Shown here: positions 19,707 to 27,800 of the stretch, one piece after another
How positions within the stretch are numbered: position 1 is the first letter of the stretch
Layout of the letters: every line of letters begins with the position of its first letter
Assembly (NCBI RefSeq): GCF_024519285.1
Contig: NZ_JAMZCY010000005.1
Coordinates: 496,001 to 560,000 of the forward strand
DNA length: 64,000 nt
Reading direction: 5' to 3'
Source of the DNA: Cohnella sp. WQ 127256
GTDB lineage: Bacteria > Bacillota > Bacilli > Paenibacillales > Paenibacillaceae
Position numbers and translations under genes: made by a program
Notes under the pieces: generated by a model
Database searches by the model: none
Seen by the model: only the letters and a program-made list of their open reading frames with translations
Told to the model about the DNA's origin: nothing

Positions 19707-21191
19707 ATGGAAATCATCCTATGGATCGGTTTTTATTTTTTGACTTTTTATGCATTTTTACCGGCTTTGGTCAGTCGAATTTTTGGTTTTAGGGTATTCA
19801 TGAAAGGTAAGTCGGAGACGGAGATTGCATTAACATTCGATGATGGTCCAGATCCGGTGTACACACCTAAGCTGTTGGATTTGCTTAAACGCTATAATGT
19901 ACAAGCAACCTTCTTTGTAGTCGGTGAGAATGCAGAACGGAATCCGGATATTATCGCGCGCATACATGAGGAAGGCCATATTATTGGCATTCATAATTAT
20001 GTTCATCATACGAATTGGCTTATGCGACCGCGAACGGTTAAACGACAAATTCATCGTACTTCGGATGTTATTAAGCAAGTCACAGGAACTAGACCTATGT
20101 ATTATCGTCCTCCTTGGGGGATTGTCAACGTATTCGATTATGCTAATCTAGGCTACCTGCAAATCGTGTTATGGACTTCCTTGTTCGGAGATTGGCGCAA
20201 GCGAGTGAGTGCCGACAAGCTGTATCGGAGAATGAAGCAGAAGCTCAAACCAGGTGAGGTTTTCCTATTGCACGATTGTGGAATTACTTTTGGAGCAGAT
20301 CCTGATGCACCTGCGAATACGATCTCAGCATTGGAAAGGATACTGGAGGATGGGCGTCGAGCTGGATATGATTTTGTAGGCATCGACAAATTGATAGCGA
20401 GTACGGAGCGAGCAAAGGGTAAGAAGATGGATAAGCATCAAGCTGTGAGGAGAACGAATATGAACAATAATGAGTCCACAGCGGAGAAAAGTCATACCAT
20501 CGGACCACTCAAGAAAGTAATCGTTAAGCTATGGATGATCTATGAGAAAGGTTTCCATATCCTATTTAGGCTTCGTCCCGTCGGTCAAGGGCACTTTTTC
20601 AATTATCGAATTCGTAAGTATTCGGGACCCCCGTTGGATCTGAGTGACAAGCAAACTCTTCGTTCTGGAGATAAGATTATGGAAATTCACTTCGAGAATC
20701 AGATGCTATTTGACCTCGGTATGAATTCCAAGTCGACTTTGCAAATTGGGATCAGGATCATTCGTGAGATGGAGCACGCTCTTCCTGAAATGGCAAGGGA
20801 GCTTGCTAAGGCACCAAAAGGAAATGAAGTAAAAGCATTGTATGGCGTATCAATGATTCATCGAGGTGCAGAATCACTTGGGTACAGAACATTCGAATTA
20901 CCTCGCGGCTTTTTCGCTTGGACGACGAATATTTACTTACGGATTCTTATTCGGGTTATTCATCCCTCTGGAAATCAAAGAGTTCGGGATAGAGGGGAAA
21001 CGATGAATCCTCGTATGCTCATTATGCCAAGGGATGTACTACTGGGATGGGCTGACGAGTCAAGAACGAAACGGCGACCGAATCGCGATCGGACAGCTTC
21101 AGCTAAATTGGACACAAGTAAGAAGGTATCTACTGAAGCGGAAGAGATCGAAGTCAATTTCGAGGATGGCGCAGTCGGTAAGCTTATATAG
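19707..21191 (+). CDS. Polysaccharide deacetylase with C-terminal YkoP-like domain
   Basis: The 494-residue protein has an N-terminal hydrophobic anchor and a NodB/CE4 deacetylase domain (residues about 40-240). Its motifs are ALTFDDGPDPVYTPKLL (catalytic Asp pair), GIHNYVHH (HxxxH-like metal site), MYYRPPWGIVN and LLHDC. After a Lys-rich linker near residue 245, the second half (VIVKLWMIYEKGFHILFRLRP, FENQMLFDLGMNS, PRGFFAWTTNIYLRI) resembles YkoP, a separate small protein in B. subtilis. The enzyme is expected to remove acetyl groups from a cell-surface glycan. It stands alone with a perfect terminator. Confidence 0.85.
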   Translation: MEIILWIGFYFLTFYAFLPALVSRIFGFRVFMKGKSETEIALTFDDGPDPVYTPKLLDLLKRYNVQATFFVVGENAERNPDIIARIHEEGHIIGIHNYVHHTNWLMRPRTVKRQIHRTSDVIKQVTGTRPMYYRPPWGIVNVFDYANLGYLQIVLWTSLFGDWRKRVSADKLYRRMKQKLKPGEVFLLHDCGITFGADPDAPANTISALERILEDGRRAGYDFVGIDKLIASTERAKGKKMDKHQAVRRTNMNNNESTAEKSHTIGPLKKVIVKLWMIYEKGFHILFRLRPVGQGHFFNYRIRKYSGPPLDLSDKQTLRSGDKIMEIHFENQMLFDLGMNSKSTLQIGIRIIREMEHALPEMARELAKAPKGNEVKALYGVSMIHRGAESLGYRTFELPRGFFAWTTNIYLRILIRVIHPSGNQRVRDRGETMNPRMLIMPRDVLLGWADESRTKRRPNRDRTASAKLDTSKKVSTEAEEIEVNFEDGAVGKLI

Positions 21192-21200
21192 CACATAACG

Positions 21201-21240
21201 GCGGGTACTAGGATATAACCTAGTACCCGCTTTTTTATTT
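21201..21240 (+). terminator. Terminator of the deacetylase gene
   Basis: A perfect 12-base-pair stem (21201-21212 with 21219-21230) is followed by TTTTTT at 21231-21236. Confidence 0.85.
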
Positions 21241-21267
21241 ATTACTTATTGCTGCATCTACATAGAG

Positions 21268-21312
21268 AAGGAGGCTGTACCCAAGGTGGAACACCTTAGG
21301 TACAGCCTCCTG
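21268..21312 (-). terminator. Hairpin at the 3' end of ilvD
   Basis: GGAGGCTGTACC at 21270-21281 pairs with 21299-21310, and AAGGTG 21283-21288 with CACCTT 21292-21297. It lies just past the ilvD stop on the minus strand; the T run is weak. Confidence 0.6.
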
Positions 21313-21327
21313 TAATAAGAGCTCAAA

Positions 21328-23013
21328 CTACATTTTCATGACGCCGCCCTTGCTGGCATTGGTAACCATCGCGGAGTAACGTGCAAGATAGCCGCGTTTG
21401 ATCTTCGGCTCGAAGCCTTTCCATTCGGAACGACGACGATCTAGTTCTTCATCGCTAACTTCAAGCGTAATCGAACGATTATTCATATCTAGCTCGATCA
21501 TGTCACCATCGTTAACGAATGCAATCGGACCGCCTTCAGCAGCTTCAGGGGAAATATGACCAATGGCGATACCGCGTGAAGCGCCAGAGAAACGACCATC
21601 AGTAATCAAACCAACCTTCGTTCCAAGGCCCATACCGACGATTTGGGAAGTTGGAGCGAGCATTTCTGGCATGCCTGGACCACCTTTAGGTCCTTCATAA
21701 CGAATAACGACGACATGACCTTCTTTGACCTTACCTTCTGCAAGTCCACGAAGAACATCTTCTTGGGAGTCGAAGCAGATCGCTGGTCCACGGTGGTAGC
21801 CGCCAACAGATTTATCTACAGCGCCGACTTTAATGATAGAGCCGCCTGGAGCAAGATTCCCGAATAGGACGGACAGACCGCCTTCTTTAGAATGCGGATC
21901 ATCGATAGGGCGGATAACGGAATGATCTGTAATCTCAGCACCCTCAACGTTCTCACGGAGAGTCTTGGCAGTTACAGTCATCACGTTGCCTTGTAGCGCG
22001 CCTTCTTTTTTGAACAATTCGTTAATAATTGCGCTTACTCCACCTGCATTATGCAGATCTTCGATATGGTGGTCGGAGGCAGGAGCTAGCTTGGACAGAT
22101 AAGGAACGCGTTTAGCAACTTCGTTGATACGTTCGATAGGGTAATCGATATCTGCTTCATGCGCGAGCGCTAGGGTATGCAGAACAGTGTTTGTAGATCC
22201 ACCCATAGCCATATCGAGTGCAAATGCATTGTCGATTGAATCTATGGTCACAATATCGCGTGGCTTGATATTCAGCTTGATCAGTTCCATAAGCTGTGTT
22301 GCCGATTTTTTTACGAAATCGCGGCGTTCTGGTGCGACAGCGAGAATTGTTCCGTTGCCCGGTAACGCAAGACCAAGTACTTCAGCAAGACAGTTCATGG
22401 AGTTCGCAGTGAACATACCCGAACATGAACCACAGGTAGGACAACCAAATTGCTCAAGCTCAGTTAGGCTCTTCTCATCGATTTGCCCACTCATAAAGGC
22501 ACCCACACCTTCAAAAACGGAGGTAAGGGAGATCGCTTTACCGTCGCTCGTACGACCGGCTTTCATTGGTCCACCACTCACAAAAAGAGTAGGGATGTTT
22601 ACGCGCAACGCAGCCATCATCATGCCGGGGGTAATTTTATCGCAGTTAGGAATACATACCATGCCATCAAACCAGTGAGCGTTGACCATCGTCTCGACAG
22701 AGTCGGCAATGATCTCACGGCTTGCAAGAGAGTAACGCATACCAATGTGCCCCATTGCAATTCCATCATCTACACCGATTGTATTAAATTCAAAGGGCAC
22801 GCCGCCTGCTTCGCGAATGGCATCTTTAACGATTTTACCGAATTCTTGTAAATGAATGTGACCAGGTACGATATCAATGTAAGAATTGCAGACTGCTATA
22901 AACGGTTTGCCGAAATCTTCTTCTTTAACACCAGCAGCACGTAGTAAGCTACGATGAGGAGCGCGGTCGAAGCCTTTAGTGATCATGTCTGAACGCATTT
23001 TTTGCTTAGCCAT
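21328..23013 (-). CDS. ilvD: Dihydroxy-acid dehydratase
   Basis: IlvD dehydrates 2,3-dihydroxy-isovalerate and its methyl homologue to the 2-keto acids of the valine, leucine and isoleucine pathways, using an iron-sulfur cluster and Mg. The 561-residue protein has [14 protein letters not shown], the cluster cysteines in [13 protein letters not shown] and [18 protein letters not shown], and [14 protein letters not shown] near the C-terminus. It stands alone rather than with ilvBHC, and no T-box is visible in the 110 bases upstream. Confidence 0.96.
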   Translation of the reverse strand: MAKQKMRSDMITKGFDRAPHRSLLRAAGVKEEDFGKPFIAVCNSYIDIVPGHIHLQEFGKIVKDAIREAGGVPFEFNTIGVDDGIAMGHIGMRYSLASREIIADSVETMVNAHWFDGMVCIPNCDKITPGMMMAALRVNIPTLFVSGGPMKAGRTSDGKAISLTSVFEGVGAFMSGQIDEKSLTELEQFGCPTCGSCSGMFTANSMNCLAEVLGLALPGNGTILAVAPERRDFVKKSATQLMELIKLNIKPRDIVTIDSIDNAFALDMAMGGSTNTVLHTLALAHEADIDYPIERINEVAKRVPYLSKLAPASDHHIEDLHNAGGVSAIINELFKKEGALQGNVMTVTAKTLRENVEGAEITDHSVIRPIDDPHSKEGGLSVLFGNLAPGGSIIKVGAVDKSVGGYHRGPAICFDSQEDVLRGLAEGKVKEGHVVVIRYEGPKGGPGMPEMLAPTSQIVGMGLGTKVGLITDGRFSGASRGIAIGHISPEAAEGGPIAFVNDGDMIELDMNNRSITLEVSDEELDRRRSEWKGFEPKIKRGYLARYSAMVTNASKGGVMKM

Positions 23014-23123
23014 AATAGTACCCTCGCTTTCGGATAAATCGAAATGTCATATCCTTGATTTTATCATAGAAGCAGACGCCTTGACCAGACGAGGATTGTA
23101 CTATTAATGTACGGCTACATCTG

Positions 23124-23786
23124 TTATTTGTGTTGCTCGGGAAATAGATTAGACAAGCCTGCGAAAGGCAAATTTTCGTAGTGATCCGTTTTATAAACGA
23201 TTTCGCTATCGATATGAGTGTCATCGCTAAGCATATTGGTCCGGAACTGAAATTGGTCATAAAGCTTAACGAGAATTTGCGCGGTATTAATCGCATCGTC
23301 CATAGCACGATGGTGCGACCCTGAGAACGGGATTTCCAGCATCTCGAGAGCAGGCTTCAATCCCATCTGCTGGTGCTTCTCAAGCTTGTATACCTTGGAT
23401 AGCATTTTCTGAAGGTTATTGTGATTGACGATCCAATCTGTAGAAATTTGATGTTGGCGGCATTCCTGGACAAGCTGACGTAAATCGTCCGGGCCCCATG
23501 CACATAAGTAATACTCTTCTGTACCGATCCATTCGGAAAAATCCCGAGTGACTTGAGTGAGAGGGCCTGCTCCATTCACGTCATCTTGGGTTATACCGGT
23601 AAAGGTTGTTGTATCTGCAGTTAATTGAGGGACAATGACAGGTTTAACGAACGATTGGAACGTTTCGATAATTTGTGGAGCACCGTTGACTAAGCCAACC
23701 TTTGCTGCACCGATTTCAATAATTTCAGCGATCTGGCCCTTTTTGCGCCGAACCGTCATTTCCAGATCATATACGATAATGGTCAA
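23124..23786 (-). CDS. 3'-5' exonuclease, KapD-like (DEDDh)
   Basis: This 220-residue DnaQ-type exonuclease resembles B. subtilis KapD, reported as an inhibitor of the KinA route to sporulation. The DEDDh motifs are visible: YDLEMTVRR (Asp and Glu), the middle region ending SEWIG, and HHRAMDDAINTAQIL with the final His/Asp. The frame is open to 23915, but the natural start is a TTG at 23786: GAGGTG lies eight bases upstream and the protein then begins at the first strand (TIIVYDLEM). A real effect on sporulation is inference. Confidence 0.83.
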   Translation of the reverse strand: MTIIVYDLEMTVRRKKGQIAEIIEIGAAKVGLVNGAPQIIETFQSFVKPVIVPQLTADTTTFTGITQDDVNGAGPLTQVTRDFSEWIGTEEYYLCAWGPDDLRQLVQECRQHQISTDWIVNHNNLQKMLSKVYKLEKHQQMGLKPALEMLEIPFSGSHHRAMDDAINTAQILVKLYDQFQFRTNMLSDDTHIDSEIVYKTDHYENLPFAGLSNLFPEQHK

Positions 23787-23893
23787 TTCAAACACCTCTA
23801 ACACATTTCGAGAATAGGTTTCGTACCTTTTTGTTATTATAGTCTCCAAAGAGACATTTGTCAGTGTGGAAAATAATTCGGGTCGCAATAATA

Positions 23894-23932
23894 AACAAAG
23901 AGAACCTGCTGACAAAGATCAGCAGGCTCTTG
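23894..23932 (-). terminator. Terminator downstream of the small membrane protein gene
   Basis: On the minus strand AAGAG.CCTGCTG and CAGCAGG..CTCTT form a stem with two unpaired bases, followed by TTTGTTTATT. It lies 14 bases after the stop codon of the 39-residue gene, which supports that gene being transcribed. Confidence 0.65.
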
Positions 23933-23945
23933 GATACTATGTATC

Positions 23946-24065
23946 CTACAGCGTCGGTTTGAAGAACATAAGCAGGAAGAGGAGGATTCCAAGGGAAGCA
24001 GCAATGTAATGTATGTTGTTTACTTCAAGAACAACATAGCCTGTAATGGACAAATTTAATTTCAT
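23946..24065 (-). CDS. Small membrane protein, 39 residues, unknown function
   Basis: On the minus strand an ATG at 24065-24063 opens a 39-codon frame beginning MKLNLSITGYVV and ending LLFLLMFFKPTL. Residues about 18-36 form one hydrophobic helix (YIAASLGILLFLLMFF), preceded by an acidic/polar turn (LEVNNIH). A terminator follows the stop directly. An in-frame TAA lies immediately before the ATG, so this is the longest possible form; the ribosome binding site is weak. I do not recognise the family. The gap of about 450 bases between neighbours holds nothing else I can support. Confidence 0.5.
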   Translation of the reverse strand: MKLNLSITGYVVLEVNNIHYIAASLGILLFLLMFFKPTL

Positions 24066-24234
24066 TTACATTAATTGCATTTAATTCTAGAGGGTGCTAA
24101 TATATGGACACAAATTCGACAATAATACTCAAATTATTACTTCTGAATTTGCTCGAAAGAGCGTCTTGAGATACACTTTATGTAAGATACTGATACAATA
24201 GAACGTATATATTTTAATGAGGAGGAACTATTTT

Positions 24235-24681
24235 ATGAGCACATTTTCACAAAAGCTGTCTTCGATGCGCCAAGGTCTTAAAGATCAGGTGACTAAGTTT
24301 AAGAATAAAGATTTCATGGATGCTGTCGTGGCAGGGTGCGCGATTGTTGCTGCAGCCGATGGAAAAATCGACGGTGTTGAAAAGCAAAAAATGGCTGGTT
24401 ACATTAATCACAATGAAGAGCTTAAGGTTTTTGATATGTCTAAGGTAATCGAACGCTTCAACCACTTCACGAGCAATTTCGACTTTGACGCTATGATTGG
24501 TAAAGCGGAAGCGATGAAGTCTGTTACCAAATTTAAGGACAAGCCTGAAGTTGCGCGTGTTATCATTAGCGTTTGTTGTGCAATTGGCGCGGCAGATGGA
24601 GATTTCGACGAGAAAGAGAAAAATGTCGTTAGAGAAATGTGCCGAGAGCTTAAGCTTCCTGCTGGTGATTTCGGACTATAA
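24235..24681 (+). CDS. TerB-family tellurite resistance-like protein
   Basis: The 148-residue cytoplasmic protein has the TerB fold markers: two acidic repeats, AAADGKIDGVEKQKM and GAADGDFDEKEKNVV, each a likely divalent-metal site at the start of a helical half. TerB proteins belong to the Ter stress systems and associate with membrane-linked complexes. GAGGAGGAA at 24219-24227 supports the ATG at 24235 over the earlier frame opening at 24217. It is monocistronic, with a terminator after it; another TerB-like gene lies 2 kb downstream. Confidence 0.85.
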   Translation: MSTFSQKLSSMRQGLKDQVTKFKNKDFMDAVVAGCAIVAAADGKIDGVEKQKMAGYINHNEELKVFDMSKVIERFNHFTSNFDFDAMIGKAEAMKSVTKFKDKPEVARVIISVCCAIGAADGDFDEKEKNVVREMCRELKLPAGDFGL

Positions 24682-24694
24682 GGTTACGACATAA

Positions 24695-24728
24695 GAAGGG
24701 ACCCCTGGGATTAACCTTGGGGTCTCTT
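24695..24728 (+). terminator. Terminator of the TerB gene
   Basis: A GC-rich stem (GACCCC 24700-24705 with GGGGTC 24719-24724, extended by weaker pairs) is followed by TCTTTA. It may also serve the convergent gene at 24762. Confidence 0.6.
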
Positions 24729-24761
24729 TACTATGGAGACAATTCATTATGATGGTCTTTT

Positions 24762-25202
24762 TTAGTTCTGAAAAAAGTTGAAAAACCGCTTCGGTTTCAA
24801 CTGTTCTTGTATCAGGTCGATCTGCACAGAGGTGTCCTCATATTTGCGAATAACCTCTTCATATTGATAGGGGGAGACTCCCGTTATTAACTCCAGCTGG
24901 CTATAAGAGATAAAAAGATTGTGTGTGCCACTCAATGTAGAACGTCCTTTATTTTTAATCGCGTATACATTCCCAAGCCGACAACGTCCTTCACTCAGCT
25001 TGAGAAAGTTCTTATATTCTTGGGATAAGCCAGCTTCTGACTTAGAAGTGAAGACGATCGAATGATCGAGTCCGACTAACATCCCATTCCATTCCAACGA
25101 AAGCCTCATTTCTTCGACTTGCAGCCACTCAAGCTTTGCTTGAAGAACACGCCTTTGTTCTTTGGACTTCACATAATTTTTCCATATGGATAAAGGCCAC
25201 AT
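24762..25202 (-). CDS. Uncharacterised protein, coiled-coil N-terminus
   Basis: I do not recognise this 146-residue protein. Residues 1-45 (KSKEQRRVLQAKLEWLQVEEMRLSLEW) look like a charged amphipathic helix or coiled coil, a central part has strands (DHSIVFTSKS, GNVYAIKNKG), and the end is helical and charged (IDLIQEQLKPKRFF). There is no signal peptide or membrane segment. GAGGG lies seven bases before the ATG on the minus strand. It diverges from the LRAT operon across a 184-base intergenic region, so the two could share regulation. Confidence 0.6.
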   Translation of the reverse strand: MWPLSIWKNYVKSKEQRRVLQAKLEWLQVEEMRLSLEWNGMLVGLDHSIVFTSKSEAGLSQEYKNFLKLSEGRCRLGNVYAIKNKGRSTLSGTHNLFISYSQLELITGVSPYQYEEVIRKYEDTSVQIDLIQEQLKPKRFFNFFQN

Positions 25203-25271
25203 TGTTTTCCCTCATTATTTATAATGAACTGCAGTGCACTCCCAACATTATACCTCTATTGGTGGGGTGTT

Positions 25272-25300
25272 TTGAAATTTTCCTCAATGGATTGTAATCT
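25272..25300 (+). promoter_or_regulatory. Candidate promoter of the LRAT-TerB operon
   Basis: TTGAAA at 25272-25277 and TAATCT at 25295-25300 are 17 bases apart. Downstream, at 25329-25361, a ten-codon open frame (MFCRTLFRYE) follows a very strong GGGGGGAGG (25312-25320), just before the operon's first gene. Confidence 0.4.
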
Positions 25301-25386
25301 CAAAAATTGAAGGGGGGAGGAAATCCTCATGTTTTGTCGAACCCTATTCAGATACGAATGAAGATATTACCAATCGGGGTGGTTTT

Positions 25387-26088
25387 TTGAACAAGCAGTC
25401 CCGCTCCCCGGTCATGCCTGGCGATATTATCGGGATTACGCGGTGGGGGTATGAACATTATGGGATTTATTGCGGCAACAATCGCGTCGTCCATTTTACG
25501 TCTCTCCAATCGGACGTTTCATCCTCCAACAACATGATTGTAGAGACCGGAATGAGCGTCTTTATGCGTGGTCAGACCAAGCTTTTCATCCTCGACGTCG
25601 AGAAGTTGATCGATGAGAAGCAGATTTTCTCTTATTTGTTACTTGTCGAAGGAAAACAGTACCGAATCTTCGAGGGCTCAGAAACAGTGCGGCGGGCGAG
25701 ATCCATGCTAGGAAAAACGAATTATGATCTGCTGTATAACAACTGCGAGCATTTCGTGATGTGGTGCAGGGCCGGAGTGCCGGAGATGAATCAGCATCGA
25801 CTTTTTCACAGGATCAGACGATATAAGACTAATGTCTCCTATAAGGAGATCATTGGGAGCTTACACGAGGACAATGAGATCTATTCTCGGAAGCAAGAAA
25901 TGATAATCCTTCAGGATTCCGAGGCCATCTCCACGATGCAAGCAGAAGTTGAAATTCTGCATCAGGAAGCAGAACGGCTTGCTGTCGATCATAAGGCGTT
26001 GGAAAAGCGAATTTCGGCAAGCGACGACCGAATGGGTCGCATCTTAGGGCAAGCGGATGAATATCTGAACAACAATAAGCTTTCATAA
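25387..26088 (+). CDS. LRAT/NlpC-like papain-fold protein with C-terminal coiled coil
   Basis: The first 150 of 233 residues form an LRAT-type domain: PGDIIGITRWGYEHYGIYCGNN with the family's early His, VVHF, and YNNCEHFVMWCR with the nucleophilic Cys. Such domains are circularly permuted NlpC/P60 folds that transfer acyl groups or cut amide or thioester bonds. The last 70 residues (QAEVEILHQEAERLAVDHKALEKRI) are a coiled coil. The start appears to be the TTG at 25387 with GGGGTGG at 25376-25382, rather close; an ATG at 25414 has no ribosome binding site. It leads a four-gene operon; substrate unknown. Confidence 0.75.
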   Translation: MNKQSRSPVMPGDIIGITRWGYEHYGIYCGNNRVVHFTSLQSDVSSSNNMIVETGMSVFMRGQTKLFILDVEKLIDEKQIFSYLLLVEGKQYRIFEGSETVRRARSMLGKTNYDLLYNNCEHFVMWCRAGVPEMNQHRLFHRIRRYKTNVSYKEIIGSLHEDNEIYSRKQEMIILQDSEAISTMQAEVEILHQEAERLAVDHKALEKRISASDDRMGRILGQADEYLNNNKLS

Positions 26089-26101
26089 ATAGGAGGAAAT
26101 C

Positions 26102-26734
26102 ATGCCGATTCCATGGTTAATTGCTGCAGGTGTCGGTGCCGTTGTAGGCGCCGTTGTGAAAAATCGAAAGCACAAAAAAGAAATCAGTCATAGGGATAAC
26201 TACATCGATGATCAGCAGGATCATATCGATTCACAGCGTTCTCAGCTTTCTCGCAAAGAAGAGCAGATCGCAACGCTAAAAAAACAAATCGCGATTCTGG
26301 AAGAGTCGCTTACTGCGAGCATGGTTAGAGAAAAATCCCTTAAAGATAAGCTTGAGAAGCTAATGGAAGAACGAGAGGAAATCGCTTCGAAGCTGGAAGT
26401 GTTGATGCTCCGTGTCCGAAAGCTTGAGAATGAGAAAGAACTGTTCACTGCCCGTATCCGCTTGCTAGAAACGGAGTCCCAACGTTTCGTTAATAAGTTG
26501 CTTTTCCGTTCGGGGAAGCTCCGTCATGAAGCGGGTCAACTTGAACTTGAGCGACTTGCCAAAGCTAATGAACATGAATATGCCGGATCTGAGCTGAGGC
26601 TTCATGAGAACAAGGTCGTTGAGCTAGACAAGCGTCGCAACAAAATGAGCACGGAAATCCAGGATACCAACAAAAAAATCGAAGAGATAAAAAAGGAAAG
26701 AGTTCAACTGCAGCAAAAACTAAGCGGGCTTTAA
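26102..26734 (+). CDS. Membrane-anchored coiled-coil protein
   Basis: The 210-residue protein begins with a short glycine-rich hydrophobic segment (PWLIAAGVGAVVGAVV), then a basic stretch, followed by about 170 residues of nearly continuous heptad-like coiled coil (DDQQDHIDSQRSQLSRKEEQ, ATLKKQIAILEESL, STEIQDTNKKIEEIKKERV). The N-terminus may insert in the membrane or pack as a glycine zipper. AGGAGG precedes the ATG. It lies 13 bases after the LRAT gene, whose own C-terminus is coiled coil, so the two products may interact. No enzymatic motif is visible. Confidence 0.7.
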   Translation: MPIPWLIAAGVGAVVGAVVKNRKHKKEISHRDNYIDDQQDHIDSQRSQLSRKEEQIATLKKQIAILEESLTASMVREKSLKDKLEKLMEEREEIASKLEVLMLRVRKLENEKELFTARIRLLETESQRFVNKLLFRSGKLRHEAGQLELERLAKANEHEYAGSELRLHENKVVELDKRRNKMSTEIQDTNKKIEEIKKERVQLQQKLSGL

Positions 26735-26757
26735 GTCCGTTCAAAGGAGACAACCCG

Positions 26758-27156
26758 ATGTTCTTGAGTCAAATCACTTCCGACGAGCTTAAGCAATCGT
26801 TTATTGATCTTGCACACTACGTTGCCGGAGTGGATGGGCATGTCCACGAGAGTGAGCAAGAATATATCGAACAATACATGTATGAGATGGGTTTGGAAGA
26901 GTTAACTCCAAGTGATCGTACCTTAGATCAAATTCTCGCTGTTGTCGAGGACGCTCATACTAAGAACATTTTCTTCATTGAAATTCTAGCGTTGATCTTC
27001 GCGGATGGTCACTACAATGAGGAAGAGAAACAAGCGGTCCATGTCATCCGGGAGGCGTTCGGCTTCTCGCTGGAGAAGTACGAGTCCTATAAAAACTGGG
27101 TGATAAGCATGAGCAATCTCCAATCGGAGGGTGTCCGACTCGTTGCCGAGGATTGA
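26758..27156 (+). CDS. TerB-like protein
   Basis: This 132-residue protein has the TerB-like helical pattern: LAHYVAGVDGHVHESEQEYIEQYM in the first half and LALIFADGHYNEEEKQAVHVIRE in the second, each with an acidic loop that could bind a metal ion. It is divergent from the TerB at 24.2 kb. AAGGAG precedes the ATG; the stop overlaps the region of the next start, suggesting coupling within the LRAT operon. Confidence 0.75.
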   Translation: MFLSQITSDELKQSFIDLAHYVAGVDGHVHESEQEYIEQYMYEMGLEELTPSDRTLDQILAVVEDAHTKNIFFIEILALIFADGHYNEEEKQAVHVIREAFGFSLEKYESYKNWVISMSNLQSEGVRLVAED

Positions 27157-27158
27157 AG

Positions 27159-27479
27159 ATGTTAACGACATTCCCCTGCACCTCTTGTGGTGCTTGTTGC
27201 AGAAGCTTGAGCGGTTCAGATGTTTACCGCAAACTCGATAGGGGGGATGGAACCTGTCGATATTACGATGACCAAACGCGTTTATGCTCGATCTACACGA
27301 ATAGGCCATCGGAGTGCAAGATTGACCATACTTATGAAATGTCTCTATCGGACCGAATATCCAAAGATGATTATTACGATTTGAACATCAAAGCCTGCAA
27401 CGAACTGCAGGAGCAACTCTTAATTCCCGAATCATTTCGCATATCGAGTGTCCTGAACGAAAGGGATAACGATAACTAA
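27159..27479 (+). CDS. YkgJ-family CxxCxxCC cluster protein
   Basis: The 106-residue protein starts MLTTFPCTSCGACCRSL and continues with GDGTCRYYDDQTRLCSIYTNRPSEC, the pattern of the YkgJ/PF03692 family, thought to bind iron-sulfur or zinc. The function of the family is poorly known. GAGG at 27147-27150 supports the ATG at 27159; the TTG at 27153 overlaps the preceding stop. It is the last gene of the LRAT operon and is followed by a strong terminator. Confidence 0.8.
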   Translation: MLTTFPCTSCGACCRSLSGSDVYRKLDRGDGTCRYYDDQTRLCSIYTNRPSECKIDHTYEMSLSDRISKDDYYDLNIKACNELQEQLLIPESFRISSVLNERDNDN

Positions 27480-27516
27480 GAAGCGCTGACACCTCGCTGT
27501 CGGCGCTTTTTTTTTA
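27480..27516 (+). terminator. Terminator of the LRAT-TerB operon
   Basis: A ten-base-pair stem (27482-27491 with 27498-27507) is followed by nine T residues. Confidence 0.85.
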
Positions 27517-27701
27517 CGTCAATTAATCACTTAACCTCCGAACAACCTCTTCCTCACGCTCAGCATCTATAGGGTCATGAAATCATCGATATATCTTTTT
27601 CCCACACAATGTGTAACTATAAGTAACATTATATATCTTAAAACTAACACAAACACGACATTAATTTGCGAAATACAAGCTATTGGAAAAATAATCCGTA
27701 A

Positions 27702-27745
27702 TTTAATGTTATATATATTGACATTAAATGATTATTTAATATAAT
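27702..27745 (+). promoter_or_regulatory. Promoter and overlapping palindromic operator of the TetR-hyu cluster
   Basis: Consensus TTGACA at 27718-27723 and consensus TATAAT at 27740-27745 are 16 bases apart. A perfect inverted repeat, TTTAATGT at 27702-27709 and ACATTAAA at 27721-27728, straddles the -35. This is the expected position for an autorepressor such as the TetR protein encoded 56 bases downstream. The rest of the gap (27517-27701) is very AT-rich with no gene. Confidence 0.65.
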
Positions 27746-27800
27746 GATGACATGGATTAAAAATACATTTAATTAATTCGCAGCATGAGGGGGAGGTTTC

